A stretch of 64,000 nucleotides of DNA from Myxocyprinus asiaticus. Taxonomy: Eukaryota > Chordata > Actinopteri > Cypriniformes > Catostomidae. Each line of letters starts with the position of its first letter. The stretch's first letter is position 1. Shown piece by piece: positions 10,419 to 22,916 of this stretch. The position numbers and the translations under genes were made by a program. The stretch lies in assembly GCF_019703515.2 (NCBI RefSeq), contig NC_059379.1, positions 20,765,380 through 20,829,379 of the forward strand, given 5' to 3'. Below the pieces are notes generated by a model. That model was not told where the DNA came from. It did not search any database and saw nothing but the letters and a program-made list of their open reading frames with translations.

Positions 10419-11914
10419 CAGTTGAAGTCAGAAATTTACATACAGAATAATAGTAGAAAGAATTATTTATTTCAGCTTTTATTCCTTTCATCACATTCCC
10501 AGTGGGTCAGAACTTCACATACCCTTTGTTAGTATTTGGTAGCATTGCCTTTCAATTGCTTAACTTGGGTCAAACTTTTTGGGTAGCCTTCCACGAGCTT
10601 CTCACAATAAGTTGCTGGAATTTTGGCCCATTCCTCCAGACAGAACTGGTGTAAATGAGTTAGGTTTGTAGGCCTCCTTGCTCGCACACGCTTTTTCAGT
10701 TCTGCCCACAAATATTCCATCGGATTGAGTTCAAGGCTTTGTGATGGCCACTCCAATACCTTGACTTTGTTGTCCTTAAGCCATTTTGCAATAACTTTGG
10801 AGCTATACTTTGGGTCATTGTCCATTTGGAAGATCCATTTGTGACTGAGCTTTAACTTCCTGGCTGATGTCTTGAGATGTTGCTTCAGTATATCCACATA
10901 ATTTTCCTTCCTCATGATGCCATCTATTTTGTGAAGTGCACCAGTCCCTCCATCCCCACAACATGATGCTGCCACCCCCATGATTCACGGTTGGGGTGGT
11001 TTTTTTTGGCTTGCAAGCCTTACCCTTTTTCCTCCAAACATAATGATGGTCATTATGGCCAAACAGTTTAATATTTGTTTCATCAGACCTTAGGACATTT
11101 CTCCAAAAAGTAAGATCTTTGTCCTCATGTGCACATGCAAACTGTAGTCTGGCTTTTTTATGGCAGTTTTGGAGCAGTGGCATCTTCCTTGCTGAGCAGC
11201 CATTCATGTTATGTCGATACAGGACTCGTTTCACTGTGGATATAGATACTTGTCTACCTGTTTCCTCCAGCATCTTCACAAGGTCCTTTGCTGTTGTTCT
11301 GGGATTGATTTGCACTTTTCGCACAAAACTATGTTCATCTCTAGGAGACAGAATGCATCTCGTTCCTGAGCGGTATGATGGCTGCGTGGTCCCATGGGTA
11401 TTTATACTTGCGTACTATTTTTGTACAGATGAACGTGGTACCTTCAGGAGTTTGGAAATTGCTACTAAGGATGAACCAGACTTGTGGAGGTCCACAATTG
11501 TTTTTCTGAGATCTTCATTGATTTCTTTTGATTTTCCCATGATGACAAGCAAAGAGGCACTGAGATTGAAGTTAGGCCTTAAAATACATCCACTGGTACA
11601 CCTCCTATCTGAAGCTACTTGGCTGATTATCTAAAGGCTTGACATCATTTTCTGGAATTTTCCAAGCTGCTTAAAGGCACAGTTAACTTAGTGTATGTAA
11701 ACTTATGACCCACTGGAATTGTGATATATTCAATTAAAAGTGAAACAATCTGTCTGTAAACAACTGTTGGAAAAATTCCTCGTGTCATGCACAAAGTAGA
11801 TGTCCTAAACAACTTGCCAAAACTATAGTTTGCTAATATTAAATCTGTAGAGTGGTTAAAAAATGTGTTTTAATGACTTCAACCTAAGTGTATGTAAACT
11901 TCTGACTTCAACTG
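10419..11914 (-). mobile_element. Tc1/mariner element, Sleeping Beauty type
   Basis: Outer ends read CAGTTGAAGTCAGAAATTTAC (left) and the complement of CAGTTGAAGTCAGAAGTTTAC (right), followed inward by TACACTTAGGTTGAAGTC on the right. Inner direct repeats are also present: CAGTGGGTCAGAACTTCAC at 10499-10517 on the left and its counterpart near 11691-11716 on the right. This is the IR/DR organisation of salmonid-type Tc1 elements that Sleeping Beauty represents. The left inverted repeat is shortened: outer and inner repeats lie about 80 bp apart against about 200 bp on the right. A TA precedes the left end; the right flank is TTAA, so the target duplication is imperfect. The transposase runs on the minus strand and is broken. 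Confidence 0.9.
10529..11540 (-). pseudogene. Tc1 (Sleeping Beauty-type) transposase, frameshifted
   Basis: Minus-strand similarity runs from the ATG at 11540-11538 (MGKSKEI start) to a stop at 10529. The paired-like HTH region is broken by a one-base deletion and a nearby compensating insertion around 11405-11425, and in-frame reading meets TAG there. The next segment carries RKVQINPRTTAKDLVKMLEE and the first catalytic Asp (SDET, codon 11084-11082). An out-of-frame deletion of roughly 11 bp at the Gly-rich turn after GGGSIMLWG shifts frame near 10980. The last segment holds the second Asp (FQMDND, 10822-10820) and the Glu (LNPMEYLW, 10717-10715), giving DD34E spacing. The protein cut and pasted DNA at TA sites. 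All three catalytic residues persist, but the gene is dead. Confidence 0.9.
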
Positions 11915-11945
11915 TTAATATATATATATATATATATTATATATA

Positions 11946-12563
<618 letters not shown>

Positions 12564-15500
12564 AATATCTATATTTTACCAGGGTTATTCTATTGAAATT
12601 AAAATCTCTTTTTGGAGTGATTTTCTCTTAATTAATGAATTAATTCAAAAGACTCGAGTAACGAGTTAATGACACACAGAGAAACATCATCTGGAGTTAA
12701 TTCACTCTACTAAAAAGCAACCAAGCTAAATGAGACATTTATTGTAATAATAGGTTTTTCTGGTGTTTGAAAGAACTTTAATCTATATAAGTTGCAAAAT
12801 TATATATATATTTTTTTAAATAAACACAATTTTCTTTTAATTTGTTAATAAATATAATATTTTTTTAATGGTTCTTTAAACGGTTTCAGTTTTTTTTAAT
12901 AACTTTATGTGTTTAATATAGAAAATTACAATTGTGAATGTACTGTATATTTACATCTTGAATGATGTAAACACATTGAAAGAAAACAAAACACTATCTA
13001 TGCTAAAGAGTAGAATACATATAATGTGCACATCTAATAGTGTCTTTGGGGGCTGAGCCCACCTAAGATCGAAATCCTAGAATCTCCCCTGCCCACACCC
13101 AAATGGATATACAGTACATGTACGACGTGTACAAAGTCTTGTTTTAGCGCACTAAAATGAACCACTCACTCACACACAACACATTCGTTCAGGTCATAAT
13201 CAACACCCAAACAATAACATTGGAATGTTGCTCAGGAAATGGCAGACATATTTTCCATGGCTGTTCTAGAGTGATTGCTGGTGTTAGTGATATGGAAGGC
13301 TAGCTATGTTATGAATATCTGGTTTTATTATGTGACAATGTCTGACTTCTGTCCCAAATTTGTTTTCTTTCTCCTAAAAACACAAACACTCACAGACTGA
13401 ACCTACAAGTTAAGATGGCAGCACATGTCCAGCGCAAGGTTGTTGGAAACAATAGTTGCTCATTTCATCAAGAAAAATAGCTATTTTCAATAAAAAGACA
13501 TTATTAAATTACATTCAATTGATAACTACTAGATATGCATGTTAAAAGAAAATGGCAAATATTGGTTAAAAGTGAAGTGTGTAACTTAAAAAAAACTTTC
13601 CCCTATCCCTGTTAAATATGCAGTGCCAACTATATGTTATTCATAGGTTGAGATCCCCAAAACAAACAAAGCTGACACCTCTTGAGGATTTGCTGTGTCA
13701 GTATCTATTGTAATTGAAAATATTTATTCATATTTATGTATATTTTTATCCTCAATTTTATGCTCTTTTTTATTTTTTTGAAGGTACGTTTTGATAAATC
13801 GAAGCAAGGGCATTTTTTAGTATTTAAGTATTTTACACGTCTCCAACTTCATCTAGTGAATAATATAAAAAAATTAATTTGGTGAAATTTATAAAACCAT
13901 TCATTTTTTGTATTGGGTGAATGCTGCTTACATGTGGCATATTTGAATGGAGCCAAGTCTCTATCGTTTATAAACTAATACATGCTTATTACGATATGTA
14001 ATAAAAAAGACATATATAAAGCATAGAAATTATTGAATGTTCATTTTATAACCTTTTGAAGGGGAGGATTTTCGAAATCCTTTTATTTATTTTTACAAGT
14101 TATACCTTATCTTTTATCGTCCTCATTTATTGTTGTTATATTAATACATTTTCTATTTTCTATTTTTCTTTTACTATAAGGTACAAGTAATATGTATGTG
14201 ATTTGAGAGGTGACTGAGGGTCTGGCCCATGCCAGGATTGCAGTAACATTGATTACTCATTTAGCCAGGCCTCCAGAGAATGTGCATTTTATGTTGTATT
14301 GCATTTATTCCATTTCTATTTCTATTTTTATTACATAATGAATCATATACCCTATTGAACTAGATGCAGCAATAGTGTGCTCTCTTGTGCAATGGAGTGC
14401 CCTTGTTGTGCTCTGTCCTAGTATTCCATAGATGATGAGGCCCGACATTCCAGCAAATTTTAGGAGGAGGCCTCTATTCCGGAAGAGAAGATAGCATAGA
14501 TACATTGAATGTCTAGATAACTTATCTCTCTTAATTATTTATGGTTATTTTGCCCTCTCAAACGTGACTTTGCCATAGTCGAAAACAACTTCCAAGAATT
14601 TAATTGCTTTCCTTGGTACCCCTTTGACGTAAAGAAATAAGGTGTAGCCATAACTGATAGCTAACCTCTGATTTCTGATCATAAGATTGTCTCAACCAAG
14701 GATGGGACCTCGATTCATGTTGTGGATAATAATTATTGTTTGCACGTAGCTGGAAACAGTCCATATTTGGAATATGTAAATGTTTGAAGTAGTTGACCTA
14801 CCAGAATGCTAGAAATTGTTGTACGATGACACCTTTAATGTGATTTGCATATGACTATAATTGCTTTGGAAAGTCTGTAAAACTTCACTTCGAATTCTTT
14901 CTAACTGTTGTATCTCATAGACTCATGAGGCCTATTGAACCTGCAGAGAACAAGCCGAGTAAACTCTCTCATTTGATTATTGTATAACCTGATTCTGAGT
15001 TTTATTCTTCAATGCACATATTGAGGACCCAGCTGTTATCCCCCAACACTTTATTGATTGTTCCTGTTGATTTTGACTGAGGGTGTACCCAGAGAAAATG
15101 GAAAAAGTCTGTTTTAAAAAATGCCGGATTATCGAAATACTGGACATGACAAGCTGTGTGAAGGTGCAGTGTGCAGGTGGGAGCAAAGACATTTCAAAAT
15201 AAGAGTCTCCATTGTATTTCAGGCTTGTTTATAGTTATGTTATGCACACAATCTTATTTTCCGTTTGCTATTATTATGACTTTGGTTAAACTGCATGTAG
15301 GATTTAAAAAAAATGTCATCATTTTAAAGAACTAGCCAATTAATCAGTTATATACTTTCTTCCAACACCTTAGTTATAGTTAACGCTAAAATCCAATATC
15401 AGTAGACTTCTAGAATGAGTTAAAACTTTCATCAAACATCCAGCAGTTGGCTACTGATGAAACATCTGCTGCATCTGCCTTAGAAAAACAGAACTGAACA

Positions 15501-17702
15501 TTTCATATTGATTACTCTGTATAAACATGCCATGAGACTGCACAGAATGCAGCTGCATCAACAAAGAACAGTGGAAAACTTTGATCAATTTACATGTTAG
15601 CTCTAGCCATGAGATTCCCTGTACTTTGTCACTGGCAAAATGATTTATTTAACTGACTCACATCTTCATTGTTGTAAATGAAATCATTTCTCAAAAGCAA
15701 AATTGGCAGCTGATGACTATTTTTTACAAGTTCAGTGGCTTTAATATGAAACGGTATGAAACGGATATAAAAAAGAAACCCTTTTTATTTGTTATTTGTT
15801 CAAGGACCCAACAATGCCATTTTTACCACTGTGTTCCACATGGAACAACAGTTAAAGAAACTTAATATATTATTTACATAATATACAGTATATACATAAT
15901 ATATTCTTTCTCATGTGAAAAAAAACGTGTAGCTTTCTAAGCTTAACAGATAGACATGACAATAAATGAGTGATGAAGATAAATCTGTTACCATTTATAT
16001 CACAATTTGCAAAACAACTTTGCGTTAGTATAATGGCATCAATAAATAATAATAATATCCATCCATCTTCTGCCGTTTCTCAGAGTATGGATTGTGAACA
16101 ATAACAATAAGTATATTAATAATTTAAAATATACATATTGCATATGTTATTAGTTATTTATATATTAGTTATATTGGTTATTGAGTTGCTATTGTGTCAA
16201 AAAAGCAGAAATAAAACAATAATAAAATATTCATTCTGCAAATCAGTTATTGCAAACTTAAACAATTATTTATATCAGTATCAGTCATACAAAAAGCAAT
16301 CCTAGTTGATCTTTATTTAATTTGCCAACCCAAGCCTGACAATAGGCCTTATTGATGGTCCTCTGATTCACACCTACTCTTCTCCTCTGGCACAAGAGGA
16401 GATAAAGATTATTTGCAAAACCATGTCTGGGCAGATGCTATGTAACCATCCATGATCCACATGAGCTAGCACTCTTTCAATTTCATAATCTCACTGATTT
16501 GATAATCTCCAAGAACTAAAATAGGTTAAAAACATCTTTCTAATTTCACTACTCCTCAACACACTGTAAACACATTATAACAATGCTGGAACTGAGATGA
16601 TGCAGAAAACAACACTGTTAAGTGTCACCAGACCAGACCTTTGGCAATAAGCCTCTCATTAATGGCCTGATGAACAGAAAAACACTCCAGCATCATCACT
16701 TTTATTTGGCAGAAGATCACGAGCTTGAGGCATGACAATCACCTTGAGAGTCCTGAGCATTCACTCCACATACAGCACAGAGTGTTCTGTTCCACCTGCT
16801 GCTAAGTGTCTCTGATGACCGTGCAATTACACACTGACACAATCAATAACTAACACATGAGTGCAAATTGGTGTGCACCAGAACAATAATGGAACATGGA
16901 CATGTAGCTACTTGACTGTCTACACAGCACAGAGAATGGAATATGATATGAAAAAACACATCTCTGAACAAGAAAATAAAGGAATATCCATGCCACTACA
17001 CATGAAAAGCCTGGGCGACTGGCCGAACAGAACTGAACAAACTTCAGAAACAGCAAAAAAAAAAAGAAAAAGAAAGAAACACTCACAATGGAGACCAGGT
17101 AGAAGAGTTCCAGTGACAAGTAAGAAAAGAGCAAAAAGAAATGTGTTTATTAGAGATGGGTATTGATACAGATTTCCCAATTCGATTCTGATTCAATATC
17201 AATTCACATGAGAATATTATAATGTCCATTTTGCTTACATATGAAAGAAATTATTTCCCAGCTAATGCTGTTAATTATACAAGGGACCTTCTAACTAGGT
17301 ACATTACTGAAATATTATTTTACAAGTTATATTTTATTTGTTTTCCATCATTTTGGTAATATTTTCTTTTTTTTAAATATACAAATCCATGTTTTCCATA
17401 AATATATGATATTATACTGCATATAATATATTTTGTTACATGTTTATTGTTTAATGCATAATTTATACTATTAACAAATATTTACATTGTACATTGTTTT
17501 GTAGAACACATGCTAAAAAATCGGTAATGTCTCTTTAAGAAAATCTGCAGTTCTGAAAAGAACGTCTGTAAATGAGCGCATACTAACGAGAGAGAACTCT
17601 AATGGCTTTACCTAATTTGTGCTATGTGCGATTAGAATTAAATGTTTATGTTTTGTTGTTTTTGATCAACAATTGACTGAAAAAGAACAGAAAGGATATT
17701 AA
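12564..17702. other. Intronic AT-rich DNA, no gene recognised
   Basis: About 5 kb with no convincing exon, RNA gene or complete transposon. Small repeat-like patches are a CCATCCATCTTCTGCCG word near 16060 and an AGAGATGGGTATTGATAC word near 17152, both resembling edges of dispersed fish repeats. Frames such as that at 16861-17166 lack any recognisable motif. Confidence 0.5.
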
Positions 17703-19058
17703 AAGAGAACCCACAGCCTGGCTCAATATATCGACCTCGCCCTGCAGATTATTGGTTCCACGTTCACTGTGGGGGAGGCGGATGCCAAGCCAGAGTTCCA
17801 CGTCATGGCCGCCGAGCCAGAGTTCTACGTCATGGCAGCTGAGCCAGAGTTCCACGTCATGGCAGCCGAGCCAGAGTTCCACGTCATGGCCGCCGAGCCA
17901 GAGTTCCACGTCATGGCCGCCGAGCCAGAGTTCCATGTCATGGTCGCTGAGCTAGTGCCATCTTTTGCCCAGGATCCTCAGCCTGCTTCATGCCATGTCA
18001 CAGCAAAGCCTCAGCCTGCTCCATGCCATGTCACAGCAACGCCTCAACCTGCTCCATGCCATGTCACAGCAACACCTCAGCCTGCTCCATTTCATGTCAC
18101 AGCAACGCCTCAGCCTGCTTCATGCCATGTCACAGCAACACCTCAGCCTGCTCCATGCCATGTCACAGCAACACCTCAGCCTGCTCCATGTCATGTCACA
18201 GCAACGCCTCAGCCTGCTTCATGCCATGTCACAGCAACGCCTCAGCCTGCTCCATGCCATGTCACAGCAACGCCTCAGCCTGTTCCATGCCATGTCACAG
18301 CAACGCCTCAGCCTGCTCCTTGCCATGTCACAGCAACGCCTCAGCCTGCTCCATGCCATGTCACAGCCATGCCTCAGCCTGCTCCATGCCATGTCACAGC
18401 TGTACCTCAGCCTGCTCCATGCCATGTCACAGCAACGCCTCAGCCTGTTCCATGCCACATCACAGCCACGTCTCAGCTATTGAACCTGGAGATGGTTCCT
18501 GCCTTTGTACCCACCTTATGGATGCTTCCTCAGGATCAGACAAGGGGAACTTCCAATCCTCCAAATTTGCCTAGACCCTCCGAGCCCTCAGTTTCACCTT
18601 GGCTCTATGTCCCTTCGGTTCCACCGTGGTCCTTCGGCCAATCGGATTCTCCAGGGTCCCTCGTCCCTCCAGCTCTGCCTTGGTCAGTAGGTCACCTGGC
18701 TCCGCCTGAGCTCTCCAATCCCACAGCTAAGCTTCATCAATCCGAGCCTGTGGCTCCAACGGGGACCTCCTTCCCTAAGGCTCCGCCTTGGTCCTTAGTC
18801 CCACCGGCTCTGCCTCTGTCCTCCGATCCCCCAGCTCCACCTCAGTCCTCCGAGCCTAGGGCGCTACCTCGGTTCTCTGAACCTCTGGCTCCACCATGGT
18901 CCTTCGAGTCGTCGGCTACTCTCCGGGCACCAAGTTCCCTGGTGTTGCCCCTGAAGTCTCTCACGGCCCCGCCTTCCACGGCTCCGCCCCTCAAGCCTCT
19001 CAGGGCCCCACTTTCCATTGACTCTGCCAGGCCACGCCCCACGCCATGTCTTGCCTAG
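17703..19058 (+). CDS. Repeat-rich gag-like ORF
   Basis: The frame is open from just after TAA at 17700-17702 to TAG at 19056-19058, about 451 codons, with no upstream ATG in frame; the true start is unknown. Residues 1-28 resemble a Ty3/gypsy gag segment. Six 9-residue units of the type EPEFHVMAA follow, then fifteen 11-residue units of the type PQPAPCHVTAT. A Pro/Ser/Leu tail of about 190 residues has loose repeats around PPWS and PPALP. Each Cys-His pair recurs every 11 residues, but no CCHC zinc knuckle is formed. Function is unknown; a retroelement structural protein with satellite expansion is the best guess, and a host gene is unlikely given the adjoining PPT and LTR. Confidence 0.5.
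   Translation, partial: KRTHSLAQYIDLALQIIGSTFTVGEADAKPEFHVMAAEPEFYVMAAEPEFHVMAAEPEFHVMAAEPEFHVMAAEPEFHVMVAELVPSFAQDPQPASCHVTAKPQPAPCHVTATPQPAPCHVTATPQPAPFHVTATPQPASCHVTATPQPAPCHVTATPQPAPCHVTATPQPASCHVTATPQPAPCHVTATPQPVPCHVTATPQPAPCHVTATPQPAPCHVTAMPQPAPCHVTAVPQPAPCHVTATPQPVPCHITATSQLLNLEMVPAFVPTLWMLPQDQTRGTSNPPNLPRPSEPSVSPWLYVPSVPPWSFGQSDSPGSLVPPALPWSVGHLAPPELSNPTAKLHQSEPVAPTGTSFPKAPPWSLVPPALPLSSDPPAPPQSSEPRALPRFSEPLAPPWSFESSATLRAPSSLVLPLKSLTAPPSTAPPLKPLRAPLSIDSARPRPTPCLA
17787..17948 (+). repeat. 27-bp coding tandem repeat, 6 units
   Basis: Six in-frame 27-bp units encode (K/E)PEF(H/Y)VMAA variants. Units differ by a few substitutions, mostly synonymous (GCAGCC, GCCGCC and GCAGCT). Confidence 0.9.
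17976..18470 (+). repeat. 33-bp coding minisatellite, 15 units
   Basis: Fifteen contiguous 33-bp units encode PQPAPCHVTAT and close variants (Pro/Ser at position 5, one Phe, two Val, and final Lys, Met or Val changes). No unit is broken by an indel. Because 33 is a multiple of three and no stop arises in the unit, all three forward frames and one reverse frame remain open across the array. Confidence 0.95.
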
Positions 19059-19177
19059 CCACGCTTCAAGACCCCCCCCCCCCCCAAGCTCCCTACAGAA
19101 CTTTGGGTTTATGCCATGTTTAATGTATTTTGTTCATGTGTTGGGGCGTCGGGAGCCGCCCCTTAGTGGGGGGGATA

Positions 19178-19627
19178 TGTCATGTGTATTTTGTTGGTTC
19201 ATGTTGTTCATGTCTTATTTTTCAATTCTAGTTAATGTTTCATGTCATGTGATTCCCTTGTCATGTGATTTCATGTTTCCCTCCATGTTCATGTGTCTTG
19301 TTTTTCATTTTTTTGATTGTCTTATCTTGTTTAGAGTTCTCAGTGTTTATTGGTTATCTTTGTCGTGTGTTCTCCCATGTTCATGTATTTAAGCCTCATG
19401 TTTTCCTTTGTCCATTGTCAGGTATTGATTGTTGTTTGTAACTGTAGTTGTGAGTACAAGACTTGACGTCTAGTTTATGTCAAGCCAAGTTTATGTCAAG
19501 TCAAGTTTATGTTTAATTCATGTTTGTAGTTAGGGTTTTTTGGATCACACATTGGAATAAATTTGCACTTGGTTTCTTTACACTTTCATCATCATCTTTG
19601 TCATTGCCAGCGCCAGCTATCATTACA
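19178..19627 (+). repeat. LTR of the gypsy-like element
   Basis: It begins TGTCATGTGTATTTTG and ends ATCATTACA, giving the TG...CA limits of an LTR. It follows a polypurine tract. A TATA-like TATTTAAGCC lies near 19386-19395 and a polyadenylation signal AATAAA at about 19556-19561. The 5' partner LTR is absent from the window. Confidence 0.7.
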
Positions 19628-19668
19628 GGTCATATATCTCATGGTATTTACCTTGTACTTTACTGGGC

Positions 19669-19893
19669 TGTGATGGAGCATGGCCGTCGCTGAATCAGCT
19701 GATCAGCAGGAGAGCGAGATAAGGGGCAGCTGGAGACGCCGGTTCAAGAGAGAGAGAGAGATGCATGCGGCCGTGTTGTTTGTGTCTGTTTGTCTTATGT
19801 TTTATGTTGTTTTAAGTTGAGTTTTACATTAAACTTTACGTTTACTGTTCAGCCGGTTCCTGCCTCCTCCTTGCCTGTCCTTGAACTGTTACA
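19669..19893 (+). repeat. Solo LTR-like sequence, family A copy 1
   Basis: About 225 bp beginning TGTGATGGAGCATGGCCG and ending TTGAACTGTTACA. It shares long stretches with the solo LTR at 31617-31835 (GCTGAATCAGCTGATCAGC, then the GTTCAGCCGGTTCC block). Relative to that copy its beginning is shortened. No target duplication was seen. Confidence 0.6.
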
Positions 19894-21746
19894 CAGGAAT
19901 ATATAAAACTATTGATTTTAGGTTGTTGATTATAAGTATAGAAACAATATAGTTTACGTTTATTGCGAAACTTTCTGATAAACACAAATATATAAGTAGT
20001 TTGAGAGTGCAGTAAGATCGACTCATTTGTGTCATTTAGAGTGCATTGGCTGCGGTTCTCTGATTGGTGAAGCTTTCTCTGCCGGATCATGAGTAATGTA
20101 GTTGTTCAACAGGAATTCCACTATTATTGATGATTTTTAATCAATGCAGTTGAAATAACGCAGATGGTTGGCTTCAACGGAAGCATATACCATTGCTAAA
20201 CAACCTTGGAGCTTAAGGTAGGTCTGTCTTTAAAGATTTCTAAGTTAGCGTTGAAAATGAATTTGTCTATGGAAGAAATGAATAGGATTTTTACTTGCGG
20301 AACCAGACTGTTGCGCTCTATAAACGTGCTGCAGCCTATCATTTTATTAATCAAACAACAATATTGACAAGAAAAAGAGTAAAGCACTCCTTGGCTGGAT
20401 ACTTTCAGAAGCTTTAAACCCAATACATTTCAATAACAGTCTGCTTTTCAGTCAAACTCTGACTGTATTGAATCTTTATTAATGTATATCTAATAATCAC
20501 ATAGTAAATGTGTTCTATTGTTCATTGAATTACTTTTTTAATGTTTTTATATCACAATTTTTAAATAATTAATTGCTGCTGTTCCTAAAAAAACTTTAAC
20601 TCACTGTTGATTCTGTTTTCTATTTTATTACTCTATTTTATTACTACATCTTGAATCATTACTTTAAAAACTTTGCAATGTTTAGGAGAAACACTTGACA
20701 GCTACATTATTTTAATTTAATTTGTTAATATTTATATCATTATTAAATGTTTTAAATAAAGGAGTGTTTTCAATCACATATTTGTTTATTTCTTTATTTT
20801 TTTCAGTGGTTAGGGTGCTGTGGGGGAAAAAACACTACGAAGGTGTGCTGCAGTTTAAAAAAGTTTGGGAACCACAGCTATATTCCCTATAGATATTCAA
20901 CGATTACTGAGTAATTCTCAACCGTTCGTAATCCAATGTGCCAGAATGGATTACAGTGTAATTTGTTCTCAACAGTACCCCAGTGTGCAGCCAATAATAC
21001 ATCAAATAAAAATGTCAGATAATGGGGGAAATCCATGTTTGTCATTTCACTATCTGTATATTGAAATCCAGGATCACAATGCACCATTGCCTGAGTTTTT
21101 AGTGCTAGATTATGAATAGAAAATGACTGGATATTGAGGCTAAATTTCCCTGTTGGCTGCTAAATAAAGTGTGTCACTTATTAATTCTGATTCCTACTGG
21201 ATCCAAGGCATTTTCCACTGCTGAAGATTTTATATAAGGTCTTACTGTAGCTGACTAGTTGCGATGGGAAACAGGTCTCGAGTTTGAATAAAGAAACTCA
21301 ATGTGGCCTTGAGCACACAAAAACATTGTGCTTTGTCCTTCAGTTGGAAACAATTTAATTTTGAGTGTCATTTAGAGGCAGTCTGGCATGATTTCATTGA
21401 ACTGTGAAATATGCACTTGGACGCTTCATCACAAACTACTCCAATTACTCTGAAACTTAACAAATAAACCAATGGTTTACAAAACCCATGTAAAATCAAA
21501 ATCATCAGAAACCCCATGCTATATTACAGATCTTATATTTTAGCCTGTGATTTTATGACACAGCAGCCTACAGTATGTATGAAATACTGACAGGGATACC
21601 ACACATTTTGACCAATTAATTTCAATGACCTTTCCAAATGTCCATGATTGCTGGATAAGGATTTTTAATAATACATTTATGGACATTGCGTTCACAAAGA
21701 GCATTCTTTTTGACAACATATTTTGGAGCTAAGAAGCACTGAAATG
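19894..21746. other. Intronic DNA, no gene recognised
   Basis: AT-rich, with a patch at about 20800-20878 (GAAGGTGTGCTGCAG, AAGTTTGGGAACCACAG) that resembles the end of a dispersed DNA-transposon repeat. No exon or RNA gene is supported. Confidence 0.45.
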
Positions 21747-21938
21747 TACAGTGCATTCATAAAGTATTCAGACCCCTTAATTTTTTTCACATTTTGTTAT
21801 GTTGCAACCTTATGCTAAAATGTTTAAAATATTTTTTTCACATCAATCTACACTCCATACCCCATAAACAGAAAAAACATCATGCTTTTTAATACATTTG
21901 CAAATTTATCAAAAATCTGGTTTTTGCTTTATCATTTA
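21747..21938. mobile_element. Tc1-like terminal fragment
   Basis: It begins TACAGTGCATTCATAAAGT followed by ATTCAGACCCCTTAA, a well-known terminal word of fish Tc1-like elements, and continues with the typical ATCTACACTCCATACCCCAT block. It breaks off where the neighbouring MITE begins at about 21940. Confidence 0.7.
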
Positions 21939-21939
21939 T

Positions 21940-22534
21940 GGGTTCACCCAAAAAATTAAAATTTTGTGATTATTTACGCACCCTTTTTTTAGGCTCCAAA
22001 CCTGTTTGACTTTCATTCTTCCATGGAACAGAAAAGGTACATTTTAAAAAAGTCTTCACAGAGTTTATTTACAATAATGACTAGAACGACAGGGTTTTTT
22101 GAGACTTCTGAGATCACATTTTTTTCCCCATTCTTATGGTTGATGTGAACATTAACTGAAGCTCCTGACAAGTATCTGCATGATTTTATACATTGCACTG
22201 CTGCCACATGATTGGCTGATTAGATAATCGCATGAATAACTACAAGTACAGGTGTTCCTAATAAAGTGTTCAGTGAGTGTAAATAATGATTTTATTTAAT
22301 TTGAGAGTGAATAACAACTTACATTTTGTTCTGTTTAGTGTTTATCACACAAAGTGAATGTGGGTTTATAGTGTTTTCTGTCCCTTTGTTGTTTTTTTTT
22401 TTGTTTTTTTGTCATTATGGCAAATAAACCTTGTGAAATCTTTTTAAAAATTCACCTTTTGTGTTCCACGGAAGAAAGAAAGTAATACGGGTTTGGACCG
22501 ATTAGTCAGTTTTGGGTGAACTATTCCTTTAATG
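21940..22534. repeat. MITE with nested Tc1 end
   Basis: The outer sequences GGTTCACCCAAAAAATTAAA (21941) and TTTTGGGTGAACTATTCCTTTAA (22512-22534) are the inverted ends of the common TTCACCC/GGGTGAA element. Inside, about 22108-22281 is a Tc1-like end: GATGTGAACATTAACTGAAG, ATTGGCTGATTAGATAATCG and CAGTGAGTGT before TA. The same internal words occur in the Tc1 derivative at 44209-44612. Confidence 0.6.
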
Positions 22535-22791
22535 AAATTTTAATAACCTCCATTACGTTTTCAGACCTGGAAATCACCATTTTAAAATTCCCTAATATTT
22601 CCAGGTTTTCCATGACCGTGGAAACCCTTGATATGACTTCAGTATTTTTGTATAAAATTTTCCCAAATGTATTTTAGAGCACAGAAAACTATATTATACT
22701 TCATATATTCATACACGTTTGACTGAACTCTTTACACTACCCATTCTTCCTCACCACACTTTGTCACTCTGCACACTGTTCTACAGAGACT

Positions 22792-22792
22792 G

Positions 22793-22827
<35 letters not shown>
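22792..22827. repeat. (CT)n-(CA)n microsatellite
   Basis: Short CT repeat running directly into a CA repeat. Confidence 0.9.
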
Positions 22828-22916
22828 TACAGTACATACCCATAGCCAGAGACTAGACAGCATAATTTACTCAAAGCATGTGAAATGACTGCCAATACAA
22901 TACAAAAACATGTGTA

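Larger units (their letters stand above)
17703..19627 (+). mobile_element. 3' part of a gypsy-like LTR element lacking pol
   Basis: An open frame with a short gag-like beginning (SLAQYIDLALQIIGSTFTVG) leads into tandem coding repeats and a Pro/Ser-rich tail, ending at TAG 19056-19058. It is followed by a purine tract (AGTGGGGGGGATA, 19165-19177) and a 450-bp LTR (19178-19627). No RT, RNase H or integrase motif is present and no left LTR was found. The copy is either 5'-truncated with pol deleted, or a non-autonomous derivative. The gag resemblance is from memory of fish gypsy elements. Confidence 0.6.
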
